The notes under the pieces are model-generated. The model worked only from the letters and a program-made list of their open reading frames with translations, was not told the DNA's origin and did not search any database. Position numbers and translations under genes: made by a program. 64,000 nt of DNA from JBKBIP01 sp046297495 (GTDB taxonomy: Bacteria; Planctomycetota; Planctomycetia; Gemmatales; Gemmataceae). Below, one piece after another: positions 25,242-33,171 of the stretch; position 1 is the stretch's first letter, and each line of letters begins with the position of its first letter. The stretch is from contig JBKBIP010000006.1 of NCBI GenBank assembly GCA_046297495.1, positions 124,001 through 188,000 on the forward strand, written 5' to 3'.

Positions 25242-25760
25242 ATGCCGCGTCATGTGCATTATGCTGGTCGTAAGATTCAAGTCGCCCTGGATACGGAGAC
25301 TTTACCCGATGGCCGAGAGATTCGCCGCGATGTCGTGCTGCATCCGGGGGCGGTGGTGATCATGCCTTTGGTGGACAGTGACCACGTATGCCTGGTTCAC
25401 AATGAACGCCCTGCCGTCGGCGCGACGTTATGGGAGTTTCCCGCCGGTACGCTGGAGCCAGGAGAGCCGCCGGACTTGGCCGCCGTCCGTGAGTTGGCCG
25501 AGGAGACCGGCTACCGCGCCGCTCGTTGGCGCAAGCTGGGGGCGTTCTATCCCTCCCCCGGCGTGCTCAGCGAGATCATGCACCTGTACGTCGCCCAAGA
25601 CCTCCAACCTGGCACCATGCAGCTGGAACCGTGCGAACAGCTGCGCCCAGAAATCATTCCCCTTGCTCAAGCCCTGCGCTGGGTCCTGGACGGCACGATT
25701 TGCGACGCCAAAACGGTGTTGGGCTTGTTGTTGTGGGAAAAGCTAGAACAGGACAAATGA
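25242..25760 (+). CDS. NUDIX hydrolase, ADP-ribose pyrophosphatase-like
   Basis: 172 residues. The NUDIX box GX5EX7REUXEEXGU is complete at 69-91: GTLEPGE, then AVRELAEETGY. A preceding PAVGATLWEFPAG and following FYPSPGVLSEIMHLYVA fit the ADP-ribose/NUDT5 branch, which hydrolyses ADP-ribose to AMP and ribose 5-phosphate. The Pro or Gly around residue 105 and the loop PSPG are usual for that branch. ATG 25242 has CCGAGG nine bases upstream. The gene stands alone. Substrate is inferred from the branch and not certain. Confidence 0.9.
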   Translation: MPRHVHYAGRKIQVALDTETLPDGREIRRDVVLHPGAVVIMPLVDSDHVCLVHNERPAVGATLWEFPAGTLEPGEPPDLAAVRELAEETGYRAARWRKLGAFYPSPGVLSEIMHLYVAQDLQPGTMQLEPCEQLRPEIIPLAQALRWVLDGTICDAKTVLGLLLWEKLEQDK

Positions 25761-25812
25761 GGATGGACAGGCCGGAGCAGAACAAGCGACTGGCTGCTCA
25801 AGAGGTCCCCAA

Positions 25813-25847
25813 TAAAAAAAGACCCAATCCCTCAAGAGATCAGGTCT
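25813..25847 (-). terminator. Rho-independent terminator downstream of tRNA-Phe
   Basis: On the minus strand, AGACCTGATCTC and GGGATTGGGTCT form a 12-pair stem (with three G-T pairs) closed by TTGA, followed by seven T. It begins 8 bases beyond the tRNA 3' end. Confidence 0.88.
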
Positions 25848-25854
25848 TCCGAAG

Positions 25855-25927
25855 TGGACAGAGCCGGGATCGAACCGGCGACCTAAGGATTTTCAGTCCT
25901 TCGCTCTACCAGCTGAGCTATCTGTCC
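25855..25927 (-). tRNA. tRNA-Phe (GAA)
   Basis: 73 bases on the minus strand. The acceptor stem GGACAGA/TCTGTCC is perfect with discriminator A. The D-arm is GCTCAGCTGGTAGAGC. The anticodon loop in GGACTGAAAATCC has anticodon GAA with U33 and A37. The T-arm is CCGGTTCGATCCCGG. CCA is not encoded. A terminator follows directly. Confidence 0.97.
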
Positions 25928-26112
25928 TTTTGGAACACTGCATGCTGTGTCACGGAATTCAGCGATCAACCATATAGCTTGATTATAATGGCGCGGCACG
26001 GCCTGGCAACGGCAAAAACCAGGGGAGCAAGCCCTTGGAAAGTAATACTCATTGGCTTCGGGGTTCGCCTCCAGGGGTAGAATGAACATAGCAACCCAGG
26101 AAGGCCCCTATC

Positions 26113-26979
26113 ATGGCAAATCTCAAGAAGCGCGTGCCCGAAAACGTCCCAGGTGATTTCTTCGTGGACTCAACCTGCATCGACTGTGACGCTTGCCGGC
26201 AGATTGCCCCTGGAGTCTTCGGGGAAGCCGCCGAGACTTCCTACGTCCATACCCAACCTGTGACACCAGCTGACCGCCGCGACGCATTGCGAGCGCTCCT
26301 GGTCTGTCCCACTGGATCCATTGGCTGTCTGGGTGACGATGACGTGAAAGCAGTGATGCGGGATTTTCCGTTGCGGATCGAGGAGCCGGTCTATTACTGC
26401 GGCTATAATTCCCCGCGGTCGTATGGCGGCAATAGCTACTTCATCCGGCATCCCGCGGGCAACTGGATGATCGACGCGCCGAAGTTCGTCACGCCGCTGG
26501 TACGACGCTTGGAGGAGTTGGGGGGCATCACCCACATATTCTTGACCCACCGCGACGACGTGGCCGACGCCGAACGCTATGCCGAACATTTCCAGAGCCG
26601 GCGCGTCATTCATCGACAGGAGCTGCCGGCGCAGCCCGGCGCGGAAGTCGTTCTGGACGATCCGGGACCGTGGGAGCTGGCCCCAAACTTCCTCGCCATT
26701 GCCACGCCGGGCCACACGCGGGGGCATTGCGTGCTACTGTTCCAAGAGCGCTTCCTCTTCACTGGCGATCATCTGGATTGGGACCGGGACGAGCAGCACC
26801 TGGCGGCCTCCAAGGATTATTGCTGGTATTCGTGGTCACGACAGGCCGAGTCGATGCAACGATTGGCGGATTACCATTTCGAGTGGGTCTTGCCCGGTCA
26901 CGGTCAGAAAGTGCATCTACCAGCAAACGACATGCGCGGGCAAGTCTTGCGCTTGGCTGAGACGATGCGGAGGGGATGA
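26113..26979 (+). CDS. Ferredoxin domain fused to metallo-beta-lactamase fold hydrolase
   Basis: 288 residues. Residues ~15-80 form a single-cluster ferredoxin-like domain (CIDCDACRQIAPGVF and a later CPTGSIGC); the cluster Cys pattern CxxCxxC...C is visible. The rest is a metallo-beta-lactamase fold: THRDDVADAERYAEHF replaces the usual THxHxDH motif, with GHTRGHC, FTGDHLDWDRD and LPGHGQKVHL supplying the remaining ligands. This fusion is known in cyanobacteria and planctomycetes, without an established substrate. The ATG has GGAAGG nine bases upstream. Its TGA stop overlaps the ATG of the next small gene (ATGA), so the two are translationally coupled. Confidence 0.88.
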   Translation: MANLKKRVPENVPGDFFVDSTCIDCDACRQIAPGVFGEAAETSYVHTQPVTPADRRDALRALLVCPTGSIGCLGDDDVKAVMRDFPLRIEEPVYYCGYNSPRSYGGNSYFIRHPAGNWMIDAPKFVTPLVRRLEELGGITHIFLTHRDDVADAERYAEHFQSRRVIHRQELPAQPGAEVVLDDPGPWELAPNFLAIATPGHTRGHCVLLFQERFLFTGDHLDWDRDEQHLAASKDYCWYSWSRQAESMQRLADYHFEWVLPGHGQKVHLPANDMRGQVLRLAETMRRG

Positions 26980-27212
26980 TGACCAGAAACATTTTCAAGA
27001 CTGGCAAGAGGACCCGTCCGAAAACCACGGTGAAGGGCAAACGCTACCGCTGCGCCCGCTGCCGCAAGCGTAGTCCCAAGCCGGTCAAGACGCCGGCTCC
27101 GTGGTACTGCCCGCGCTGTTCTCAACTCGACACGGTTCAGGTGTCGGACACTGGCCTTTCCGCGTCCCCATTCGCCACCAGCACCTGGAACTCGTCTTGC
27201 GGAAAGCCGTAG
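26976..27212 (+). CDS. Small basic zinc-ribbon-like protein
   Basis: 78 residues; starts at ATG 26976 inside the stop of the upstream hydrolase gene, or at ATG 26979. The N-terminal half is very basic (MTRNIFKTGKRTRPKTTVKG) and carries two CxxC knuckles, CARC and CPRC, separated by ~18 residues, as in a small zinc ribbon. The C-terminal ~25 residues look unstructured, so the frame may be only partly functional. The ATGA overlap and cysteine pattern favour a real coupled gene, but the evidence is thin. Confidence 0.45.
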   Translation: MMTRNIFKTGKRTRPKTTVKGKRYRCARCRKRSPKPVKTPAPWYCPRCSQLDTVQVSDTGLSASPFATSTWNSSCGKP

Positions 27213-27521
27213 GGAGAGTCGCCGTGCTTCAGGACTGCTCATGCCAGGCTTCTTTCTCTCAAGTTGCCCGAACTCTTTATGGTGAAAAGGAACTCCGTTC
27301 ACCAGCATTCCAAACCAGAAGAATCAGCCGCCAACTGTGTCGTGCTCCTTTCCCAGAAAAATAGGGGTTCCCGTCTTGACAGGTAAGTGCGACCTCGCTA
27401 TCGTGCCGCCTCTTTATCGCGGCTTAATCGTGTCGCTGTGCGATCCTTCTCCGGCAGTGGGGGAAAGTGCGCCCAGAGGTTGCCGGAAAAGATTAGGCTT
27501 TTCAGGAAAAGGGGGAGTCTC
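27213..27521. other. Spacer with promoter candidate
   Basis: No gene is seen in these 309 bases. The right half holds the promoter candidate at 27376-27404 and a purine-rich ribosome binding site (GGGGGAG, 27511-27517) for the next lipoprotein gene. Confidence 0.5.
27376..27404 (+). promoter_or_regulatory. Candidate sigma70-type promoter
   Basis: TTGACA (27376-27381, 6 of 6) and TATCGT (27399-27404, 4 of 6) are 17 bases apart. The transcript would start near 27411, about 110 bases before the lipoprotein ATG. Confidence 0.5.
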
Positions 27522-28430
27522 ATGGGCAAGAAGCCCGTGTTGGTGTGGAGCAGCTTGTTCTTGGCCGGGATTGTGTCGATTGGATGCCATCATTCTCGCT
27601 GTTGTCGCGGTGGAAGCTGCAAGTCTGGCGGAGCGTGCCCGGTCGTGGCCAAGGCGCCTTCGGGAGGAAATCACCCACCGTCGGCACCCGGCACCATGAC
27701 GGCGCGCACCCAGCAACCAACGTCGCACTATCCCGGAATGGCAAGAGAATTGCCGGCGCCGGCTACTGACGGCTGGAATCACCCCCCTCGCGCCGCGACT
27801 AGTCGCAAGCTCAGTGAAGCGCCGAACATGAGTCAACACTCGGCTTCCGACATTTCCATGCCTACGACACAACCACCAGCGCTGGCGGGGTCGCCGTATC
27901 AACATCCAGCCGCGCCGCCGACCAACGCGGCATTGTCCGAATCGTACCCGATGCCCTCCGTGCCTGAAACGTCTGCGTCCCGGAGCCATCCTGCCCCCAA
28001 CACGCCGCCGGAAGAGCCGTTTCCCCCTGTGCCGCTGGCCACCGACACGATTCATTCCACCACGGCATCTTGGCCCGACGAAACGCCCACCGCGTTGAGG
28101 CAGTCCGCGCCCGTGAACGTTCCCGAAGCGGCGATGACCATGCCGCGCCACGAAATTCCCGCCGCGCCCAGCGCTGCTGCCAATATCCCCGTCACGTACT
28201 CGGTTCCCGAATGGGATACGACCTATCCCGATCCCCTGCCGCCGCCGCCCCCCGTTTCTTCCTATGTGATTCCCGATTATCCACCCATCGCGGAAGAAAG
28301 CGACATTCCCACGACATTCACGCCGCCGGCTGGAACCTACGCCTTGCCCGAAAATACCGTGGCTGCCCCTCTTCCGGGCAGCCCCGTGTCGCTGCCGGCG
28401 AGCGAAGCGTTGGATGCGCCGAAGCGGTGA
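27522..28430 (+). CDS. Proline-rich lipoprotein
   Basis: 302 residues. A lipoprotein signal ends in the lipobox VSIGC (SLFLAGIVSIGC, Cys22), followed by a cysteine-rich start HHSRCCRGGSCKSGGAC. The rest is low-complexity Pro/Ala/Ser/Thr sequence with PPPPPP runs and no folded domain that I can see. ATG 27522 has GGGGGAG a few bases upstream; upstream in-frame codons to 27387 have no signal peptide. A strong promoter candidate lies ahead and a strong terminator behind, so this is a single-gene transcript. It probably sits as an extended structure in the envelope. Confidence 0.75.
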   Translation: MGKKPVLVWSSLFLAGIVSIGCHHSRCCRGGSCKSGGACPVVAKAPSGGNHPPSAPGTMTARTQQPTSHYPGMARELPAPATDGWNHPPRAATSRKLSEAPNMSQHSASDISMPTTQPPALAGSPYQHPAAPPTNAALSESYPMPSVPETSASRSHPAPNTPPEEPFPPVPLATDTIHSTTASWPDETPTALRQSAPVNVPEAAMTMPRHEIPAAPSAAANIPVTYSVPEWDTTYPDPLPPPPPVSSYVIPDYPPIAEESDIPTTFTPPAGTYALPENTVAAPLPGSPVSLPASEALDAPKR

Positions 28431-28452
28431 GTTGGACGCGAACGAACGTAAG

Positions 28453-28497
28453 CGCGCCGGTCGCTCATCAAGACCGGCGCGATTGTTTGTATTTTTC
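28453..28497 (+). terminator. Rho-independent terminator after the lipoprotein gene
   Basis: CGCGCCGGTC (28453-28462) pairs perfectly with GACCGGCGCG (28472-28481), and ATTGTTTGTATTTTT follows. It may also serve the converging FHA-GGDEF gene, whose stop is at 28502. Confidence 0.85.
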
Positions 28498-28501
28498 GCG
28501 T

Positions 28502-29398
28502 TCACCGGCACAATTGGCCGACCACGCGATTGCGACCCGTGTTCTTGGCTTGATAGAGCATGTCATCGGCGCGGCGGATCAATTCGTGGACCGTCAGATT
28601 GTCCCCCCCGACGGTGGCCGCCACGCCCAAACTAATCGTAATGTGATACTTCTTATCTTCATAGACAAACGGATGACTGGCCACGCGCTGGCGGATGCGT
28701 TCGGCCACCTCCATCGCTCCCTCGTAATTCGTTTCCACCAGGATCAAGCCGAATTCCTCACCGCCATAGCGCGCAAACAGGTCCTCCCGGCGGACCCCGG
28801 AACGGATGCAGGTTGTCAACTCACGCAATGTATAATCGCCCCCCAAGTGTCCCAATTCGTCGTTGATCTGTTTGAAATAATCGACATCGAGAATAGCCAG
28901 CGTCAAGGGGCGGCCGTGGCGCGACGAACGGGCCAATTCACGGTCCAAAAACTCTAGCATGAAGCGTTTATTGTGAATTCCGGTCAAGGCGTCGATGATG
29001 GTCAAGCGATAAATTTCCTCGTGATACTCAGCCTCCACGTTCCCCCCCGCCAGATAGCGGTAGATGCAATTACCAACGCGCAGATAGTCGCCATCCTTGA
29101 GTCGGGCACGGGTGGTGGCGATGTCGTTGACGAACGTGCCATTGGTGCTTTGCAAATCGACGGCATAATAACCGTCGTCCCCCGGCTCGATGCGAGCATG
29201 CTTCCGGGACACGGAGTGATCATTGATGCGAATATCACAATCCTCGCCGCGACCCAGAACCACGGGATTATCGTTCAAGACATACCGCCAACCCATGGTG
29301 GGGCCAGTGGGATAGATATGCACGAGAATGGCCTCTCGGCTGGGGGCAGAAATGGGCCGCTTTGGCGCGGTTTTCCATGTATCAGTGACTTTCTCCAT
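28502..29398 (-). CDS. FHA domain diguanylate cyclase (copy 1)
   Basis: 298 residues. An FHA domain at ~25-115 (VVLGRGEDCDIRINDHSVSRKHARIE and later DLQSTNGTFVND) reads phosphothreonine on a partner. A GGDEF domain at ~135-295 makes c-di-GMP: the catalytic motif is GGEEF in DLFARYGGEEF, and an inhibitory I-site RRED lies five residues ahead, so activity and product inhibition are both expected. It has no membrane segment. ATG 29398 has GAGGGG upstream; a longer frame to 29443 lacks a ribosome site. A paralogue with the same architecture lies 361 bases upstream on the same strand. Ser/Thr kinases, common in this phylum, would provide the phosphorylated partner. Confidence 0.94.
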   Translation of the reverse strand: MEKVTDTWKTAPKRPISAPSREAILVHIYPTGPTMGWRYVLNDNPVVLGRGEDCDIRINDHSVSRKHARIEPGDDGYYAVDLQSTNGTFVNDIATTRARLKDGDYLRVGNCIYRYLAGGNVEAEYHEEIYRLTIIDALTGIHNKRFMLEFLDRELARSSRHGRPLTLAILDVDYFKQINDELGHLGGDYTLRELTTCIRSGVRREDLFARYGGEEFGLILVETNYEGAMEVAERIRQRVASHPFVYEDKKYHITISLGVAATVGGDNLTVHELIRRADDMLYQAKNTGRNRVVGQLCR

Positions 29399-29759
29399 AG
29401 ACCCCTCTTCTTGGGGAAAAATAGTTGTCACGAGCTTTGCCAAAAAGGGGGAAGAAGAGGTTTCGGAACTTGGGTAGCAGGATTTCGTGTTTCTCTTTCC
29501 TTGGGATGGGATTGGATGGGAGTCCCGTTTAGTTGCCCCGACCCAAATCTGTATCCCATGTAAGAGTTCGTTCCCAAAATCTTCCTTCTCTTACTACCAG
29601 GAGAAGAGGGTTTTTGAGAACAGATTCTAAGATTGAGAACCAATCAGTCCCATCTGCCCCATATCAAATATATTATTCTAACAAATCAGGTTATCCAGGA
29701 GTGGAACACTGGAATTCGCGCATGCGCCAATCAACGCTTCTAAACCCATTCGAGTGTTC
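29399..29759. other. Spacer between the two FHA-GGDEF genes
   Basis: No convincing gene. The sequence is more AT-rich than its surroundings, notably at 29660-29690 (ATATTATTCTAAC), and contains a weak CTTCTC/GAGAAG hairpin near 29583-29607. It probably holds the promoter of the downstream cyclase gene, so the two paralogues appear to be separately transcribed. Confidence 0.4.
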
Positions 29760-30644
29760 TTATCCCACGACGCGATTGCGCCCGCCACCCTTTGCTTGAT
29801 AAAGGCGGGCATCCGCTTGTTCAATGATTTCGCTGGTGGTGAGCCATTGCTCCCCCGTAATGGCGGCCACACCCAAGCTAATCGTTACGTCGAAGCGCTG
29901 GCCGTCGTATTCAAATAGATGCCTTTCCACGCACGCGCGTAAGCGTTCCGCCAACTCCAAGGCCGCCGTGCGTTCCGTCTCGGGTAAAACGATGGCGAAT
30001 TCCTCGCCGCCATAACGCGCGAACAAGTCCTCGCGTCGGATTTGCTGGCGCACCACGTCGGCTAACTCACGCAGCGTGTAATCGCCGGCCATGTGGCCGA
30101 AGCGGTCGTTGATGGATTTGAAATGATCCAGATCAAAGAGAATCACCGACAGCGGCCGACGATAGCGGATCGAGTTCGACAGGGAGCGGCCAAGAAACTC
30201 CAGGAAAAAACGCTTGTTGTGGATGCCCGTTAGGCTGTCGAGAATCGTGAGCCGATAAATTTCCTCATGATACTCCGACTCGACGTTATCACTAGCTAGG
30301 AACCGATAAATAGCATTGCCAATGCGGAGATAATCGCCATCTTGCAACGCGTGCCGTGTGACCTGTTCGTCGTTGACGAAAGTGCCGTTGGTGCTGCGTA
30401 GATCGAGAACATGATAACCATCGGGGGCAAGCTGGATGCAAGCATGATGCCGCGACACAGATTCATCTTCAATGCGAATGTGGCAATCGGCGTCCCGTCC
30501 CAACATCATGGGCGTGCTTCCCAACGAAAAGCGCGTACCCATGGCAGGCCCCGTGGGGTAGATGTGGATTAAACAGGCTTGACGACCCGTCCCAGACACC
30601 ACCGGTTTCGGCGCTGACGGGAGAATTTTGGTTTCGTCGTCCAT
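29760..30644 (-). CDS. FHA domain diguanylate cyclase (copy 2)
   Basis: 294 residues. Same layout as its neighbour: FHA at ~25-110 (MMLGRDADCHIRIEDESVSR and DLRSTNGTFVND) and GGDEF at ~130-290 with I-site RRED and catalytic motif GGEEF in DLFARYGGEEFAIVL. The two proteins share long identical stretches such as ESEYHEEIYRLTI and LTGIHNKRF, so they are paralogues from a tandem duplication. The N-terminus lacks the longer basic lead of copy 1. The start at ATG 30644 follows a purine-rich region. Expected product: c-di-GMP. Phosphopeptide binding by the FHA domain is expected from family knowledge. Confidence 0.94.
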   Translation of the reverse strand: MDDETKILPSAPKPVVSGTGRQACLIHIYPTGPAMGTRFSLGSTPMMLGRDADCHIRIEDESVSRHHACIQLAPDGYHVLDLRSTNGTFVNDEQVTRHALQDGDYLRIGNAIYRFLASDNVESEYHEEIYRLTILDSLTGIHNKRFFLEFLGRSLSNSIRYRRPLSVILFDLDHFKSINDRFGHMAGDYTLRELADVVRQQIRREDLFARYGGEEFAIVLPETERTAALELAERLRACVERHLFEYDGQRFDVTISLGVAAITGEQWLTTSEIIEQADARLYQAKGGGRNRVVG

Positions 30645-30828
30645 GGTCCACTCACTGTGGAGCCGGATGCATCCACTAAAATCAGGAGCAGGCGAATGGC
30701 CGTCGAGCCAACTCCCAAGCCCCTAGAACACGAATGCGCGCATCAATTGGTTTTATTGTCCAACATGGCGCCCCGAAAATCAACTCCCCGCCCCCTGCGC
30801 GGCGGGAAGAAAATCGCGGTAAAAATAA

Positions 30829-30894
30829 GGCGAGCGGGGGGTGTCAGTCCGCTGGTAATGCCCCGTACCGGCGGACTGACACCCCCCACTCGCC
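30829..30894. repeat. Family D inverted repeat, long 29-bp arms
   Basis: Arms 30829-30857 and 30866-30894 are complementary except for two positions, with an 8-base loop. Each arm holds GTGTCAGTCCG or its complement and ends in GGCGAG(C/T)GG. A second, less perfect copy is at 54311-54376. It lies in the 283-base spacer between copy 2 of FHA-GGDEF and the large Ig-like gene. Confidence 0.9.
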
Positions 30895-30927
30895 ATTTTT
30901 CCCGCGTCCAAATTTTGCAACAGCCTG

Positions 30928-32601
30928 TCAATCCATGCGATTACTAATCTGAATCGCTTTGATTTTGCCCACGGGTTCCCGCAAATCGGTCATGATCGGT
31001 TCGCGGGTGATCGCCTCGCTGACATTGCCGGCCAAGTCGCGGGCGGTGAGCCGCAGATAGACGCGCGGCGGCAGGTTCCCCGGCAGCTGCCAGTTGTAGT
31101 GCCCGGTGTTGGGCAGGGGGGCGCCGCTGATCATGTTCCAAGGGCCAGTGGCGTGCTCGGCCCATTCCAACACGATGGGTAAATTCGCCATGTGCTGATC
31201 GGTCGCGCTCCAGCGCAGTAACAGCGTGTCCCGGCGTTGCGACACGGGCTTCGGTTCGTACAGCTGCACCATGGGCGGCGTGGTGTCCACTTGCACGCGC
31301 ATTTCGGGAACGTCGCCGGCTTTCGGCGGCCCGCTGCTGATCTGCAAGCCGCTGGTCAGCACCAGACGCAGCCCATAAATCCCTTCTCCCGGCAATTCGA
31401 CATGGACGGGGGATTTCAAATCCGGGTCATCCGCCAGGAAGCGCCAGGTTTGGCCGTTGTCCTGGGTGACGAAAACTTCCACTTTCCCCAGCCCCGATTG
31501 TCCCATCTCAAGCACTTCATATTCCAGCGACAGCATCTTGCGATTGGTCATTTGGATGGGCGGCAAGGCGTCCCCCGTGGCGGGATAGCCGGAGCGGCCA
31601 TCGGGAATCACCCGTGCTGACACATGTTCCTTGGGTGGATGCGACCAGGCAATCGGCCGCAGGTGACTGTCATTCCCTGGCGTGGCTGGCCCCGATGGCG
31701 CCGCAACCGGGTGTGACGGCTGCGAATAATAAGCCCCCGACGCGGTGTAAGCCTCTGGCATCGCACTTGGATAGGCCGGCGCCTCGGCATAAGAATGTCG
31801 CAAGCCGGCGCCGCCTGCCGTCGGCGCGGGCGGAAAGGACAAGTTGGGCCGATTATCGGCATGGACTCTCGGCTCTGGCCATTCTGGCGTCTGGAAATTC
31901 ACGGCGGGCGATGCCACTTCGGCAACCGTGCCCGTGGTGGTCGGCAACGAGGAAGGAACGTGCGCCGCGTGCAGGTGCGCCGGCCCCGCGACTTCCTTTT
32001 GCGCCACGGTCTCGTTCCCCGCCTGATCCGCCACCTTCATGCGCACCACGACTGCCTCCGCCTTGGCCCGAATCCGCGACTTCCCGGTTGGCACTGGCTG
32101 GATCAGGGGATCGCTGTACCACATCCCATGTTCTGGCTCATGGACGGGACGATATTCCAGCTTGAGCGATTGCAAATCTAGATGGTCGTCTCGAATATCC
32201 CAGCTTACCAACAGCTCATCCCCTTGCCATTCCGCCGAAACGATCTTCAACGTGGGGGGCGTGGTATCAATGCGAACTTTTTGCGCGGGGGGGGTCTTGA
32301 GGATGTCTGGTGGATAGCGGTTGCCCTGTTGATCGACTACCTGCACGTTGAACCAGTATTCCCCGTCGCTGGGAGCGAAGAACGTAAACTCGCTTTGGTC
32401 CGGTGTGGCAAAAGCGATTTGTTCGTAAGTGACTCCCTGATTGTTTGATTTGAACAGATTCAGTGACTTGATCTCCGCGCGTCGCGCGGGATCAATCTGA
32501 ATCGGAATCGTGAAATTACGACGATTGATGTAGGCAACGTCGGCTGGAACCGTACTGGTAACTAGCAGCAAACTGGCAAGAAACACTGTTCCGCTGGCCA
32601 T
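30928..32601 (-). CDS. Large exported protein with Ig-like repeats
   Basis: 557 residues. A signal peptide (MASGTVFLASLLLVTSTVPA, cut near ADVAYINR) leads to about three Ig/fibronectin-like beta domains: residues ~30-110 (FTFFAPSDGEYWFNVQVVDQ), ~120-210 (VDTTPPTLKIV..., MKVADQAGNETV) and ~360-550 (VFVTQDNGQTW, VDTTPPMVQLYE, RLTARDLAGNVSEA). The repeated DTTPP...D.AGN pattern is that of bacterial Ig-like/'DTTPP' surface repeats. A long Pro/Ser/Ala-rich linker separates the second and third. It is probably an envelope or surface protein. The start is 58 bases from the scaffold gap, so its promoter region may be disrupted there. Confidence 0.82.
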   Translation of the reverse strand: MASGTVFLASLLLVTSTVPADVAYINRRNFTIPIQIDPARRAEIKSLNLFKSNNQGVTYEQIAFATPDQSEFTFFAPSDGEYWFNVQVVDQQGNRYPPDILKTPPAQKVRIDTTPPTLKIVSAEWQGDELLVSWDIRDDHLDLQSLKLEYRPVHEPEHGMWYSDPLIQPVPTGKSRIRAKAEAVVVRMKVADQAGNETVAQKEVAGPAHLHAAHVPSSLPTTTGTVAEVASPAVNFQTPEWPEPRVHADNRPNLSFPPAPTAGGAGLRHSYAEAPAYPSAMPEAYTASGAYYSQPSHPVAAPSGPATPGNDSHLRPIAWSHPPKEHVSARVIPDGRSGYPATGDALPPIQMTNRKMLSLEYEVLEMGQSGLGKVEVFVTQDNGQTWRFLADDPDLKSPVHVELPGEGIYGLRLVLTSGLQISSGPPKAGDVPEMRVQVDTTPPMVQLYEPKPVSQRRDTLLLRWSATDQHMANLPIVLEWAEHATGPWNMISGAPLPNTGHYNWQLPGNLPPRVYLRLTARDLAGNVSEAITREPIMTDLREPVGKIKAIQISNRMD

Positions 32602-32659
32602 GATTGCCTCTTCCTCCTCCGCCGCCGTTCAGCCCGAATGAGCATCGCTTCAGGGACAA

Positions 32660-32759
32660 NNNNNNNNNNNNNNNNNNNNNNNNNNNNNNNNNNNNNNNNN
32701 NNNNNNNNNNNNNNNNNNNNNNNNNNNNNNNNNNNNNNNNNNNNNNNNNNNNNNNNNNN
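32660..32759. other. Scaffold gap of 100 Ns
   Basis: Exactly 100 unknown bases. This is the usual placeholder for a join of unknown size. Anything read across it is unreliable and the two flanks may not be truly adjacent. Confidence 0.99.
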
Positions 32760-32929
32760 CAGCGGCCACTTGAACGGCTTGGCCTCGTTTTCATGATTCG
32801 CCGTACAAGTTGTATCGGTTGTAACGCGCTCGGACTTGAGGTATTTATCGAAGAAAGCGGAAAAAAATTAAAGTCATCCTCAACATGAGGAGAACCACCG
32901 CGAAAAAATTTTCGGAAAGGAGCACAATA

Positions 32930-33165
32930 AAGGGCCGCCCTCGCGCATCGTAAGGGATGAACACGAGGTAAGAGAGGGCCTTGACAGTGAGTATCCACCA
33001 CTCAACCTGGCTTGGGGGGTAAAGAGCGAAAGGCTCTTGGGGCGAGTGGCGGTTGCCACCAAATTAGGGAAAGGTACTCTTGGCTCTCGTGGCCATGGTG
33101 CTGTCTGGACCGGTTTGGGTCTGAGGTTGGCAGCGTCCTCAGAACCAACCGGTCTGGTTTTTTTT
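32930..33165 (+). ncRNA. Candidate structured non-coding RNA of unknown class
   Basis: The 489-base gene-free stretch right of the gap contains a run of stable helices on the plus strand that ends in a strong intrinsic terminator. Hairpin 1 pairs 32937-32942 with 32974-32979 (an alternative pairing uses 32964-32968). GACAG (32983-32987) and CTGTC (33101-33105) can close a three-way junction around hairpin 2 (32995-33003 with 33044-33052, capped by AAGAGC-GAAAG-GCTCTT) and hairpin 3 (33055-33059 with 33089-33093). No open frame here looks coding, and no plus-strand gene follows, so a riboswitch is unlikely. It lacks the conserved cores of tmRNA, RNase P RNA, SRP RNA or the classical riboswitches. 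The 5' end is a guess. Confidence 0.5.
33108..33165 (+). terminator. Strong Rho-independent terminator of the candidate RNA
   Basis: The 5' arm 33108-33126 and 3' arm 33137-33154 pair almost completely: GACCGGTT/AACCGGTC outside and CTGAGG/CCTCAG inside, with one bulge region. TGG and eight T residues follow (33158-33165). Confidence 0.9.
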
Positions 33166-33171
33166 AACTTT

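Noticed and set aside
27414..28511. Minus-strand Arg-rich frame over the proline-rich lipoprotein
   Set aside because: Complement of Pro/Ala codons gives Gly/Arg-rich low complexity; the lipoprotein frame has a lipobox, ribosome site and terminator.
32981..32986. TTGACA as a -35 promoter element
   Set aside because: No -10-like hexamer lies 16-19 bases downstream; the bases fit better in the GACAG/CTGTC helix of the candidate RNA.
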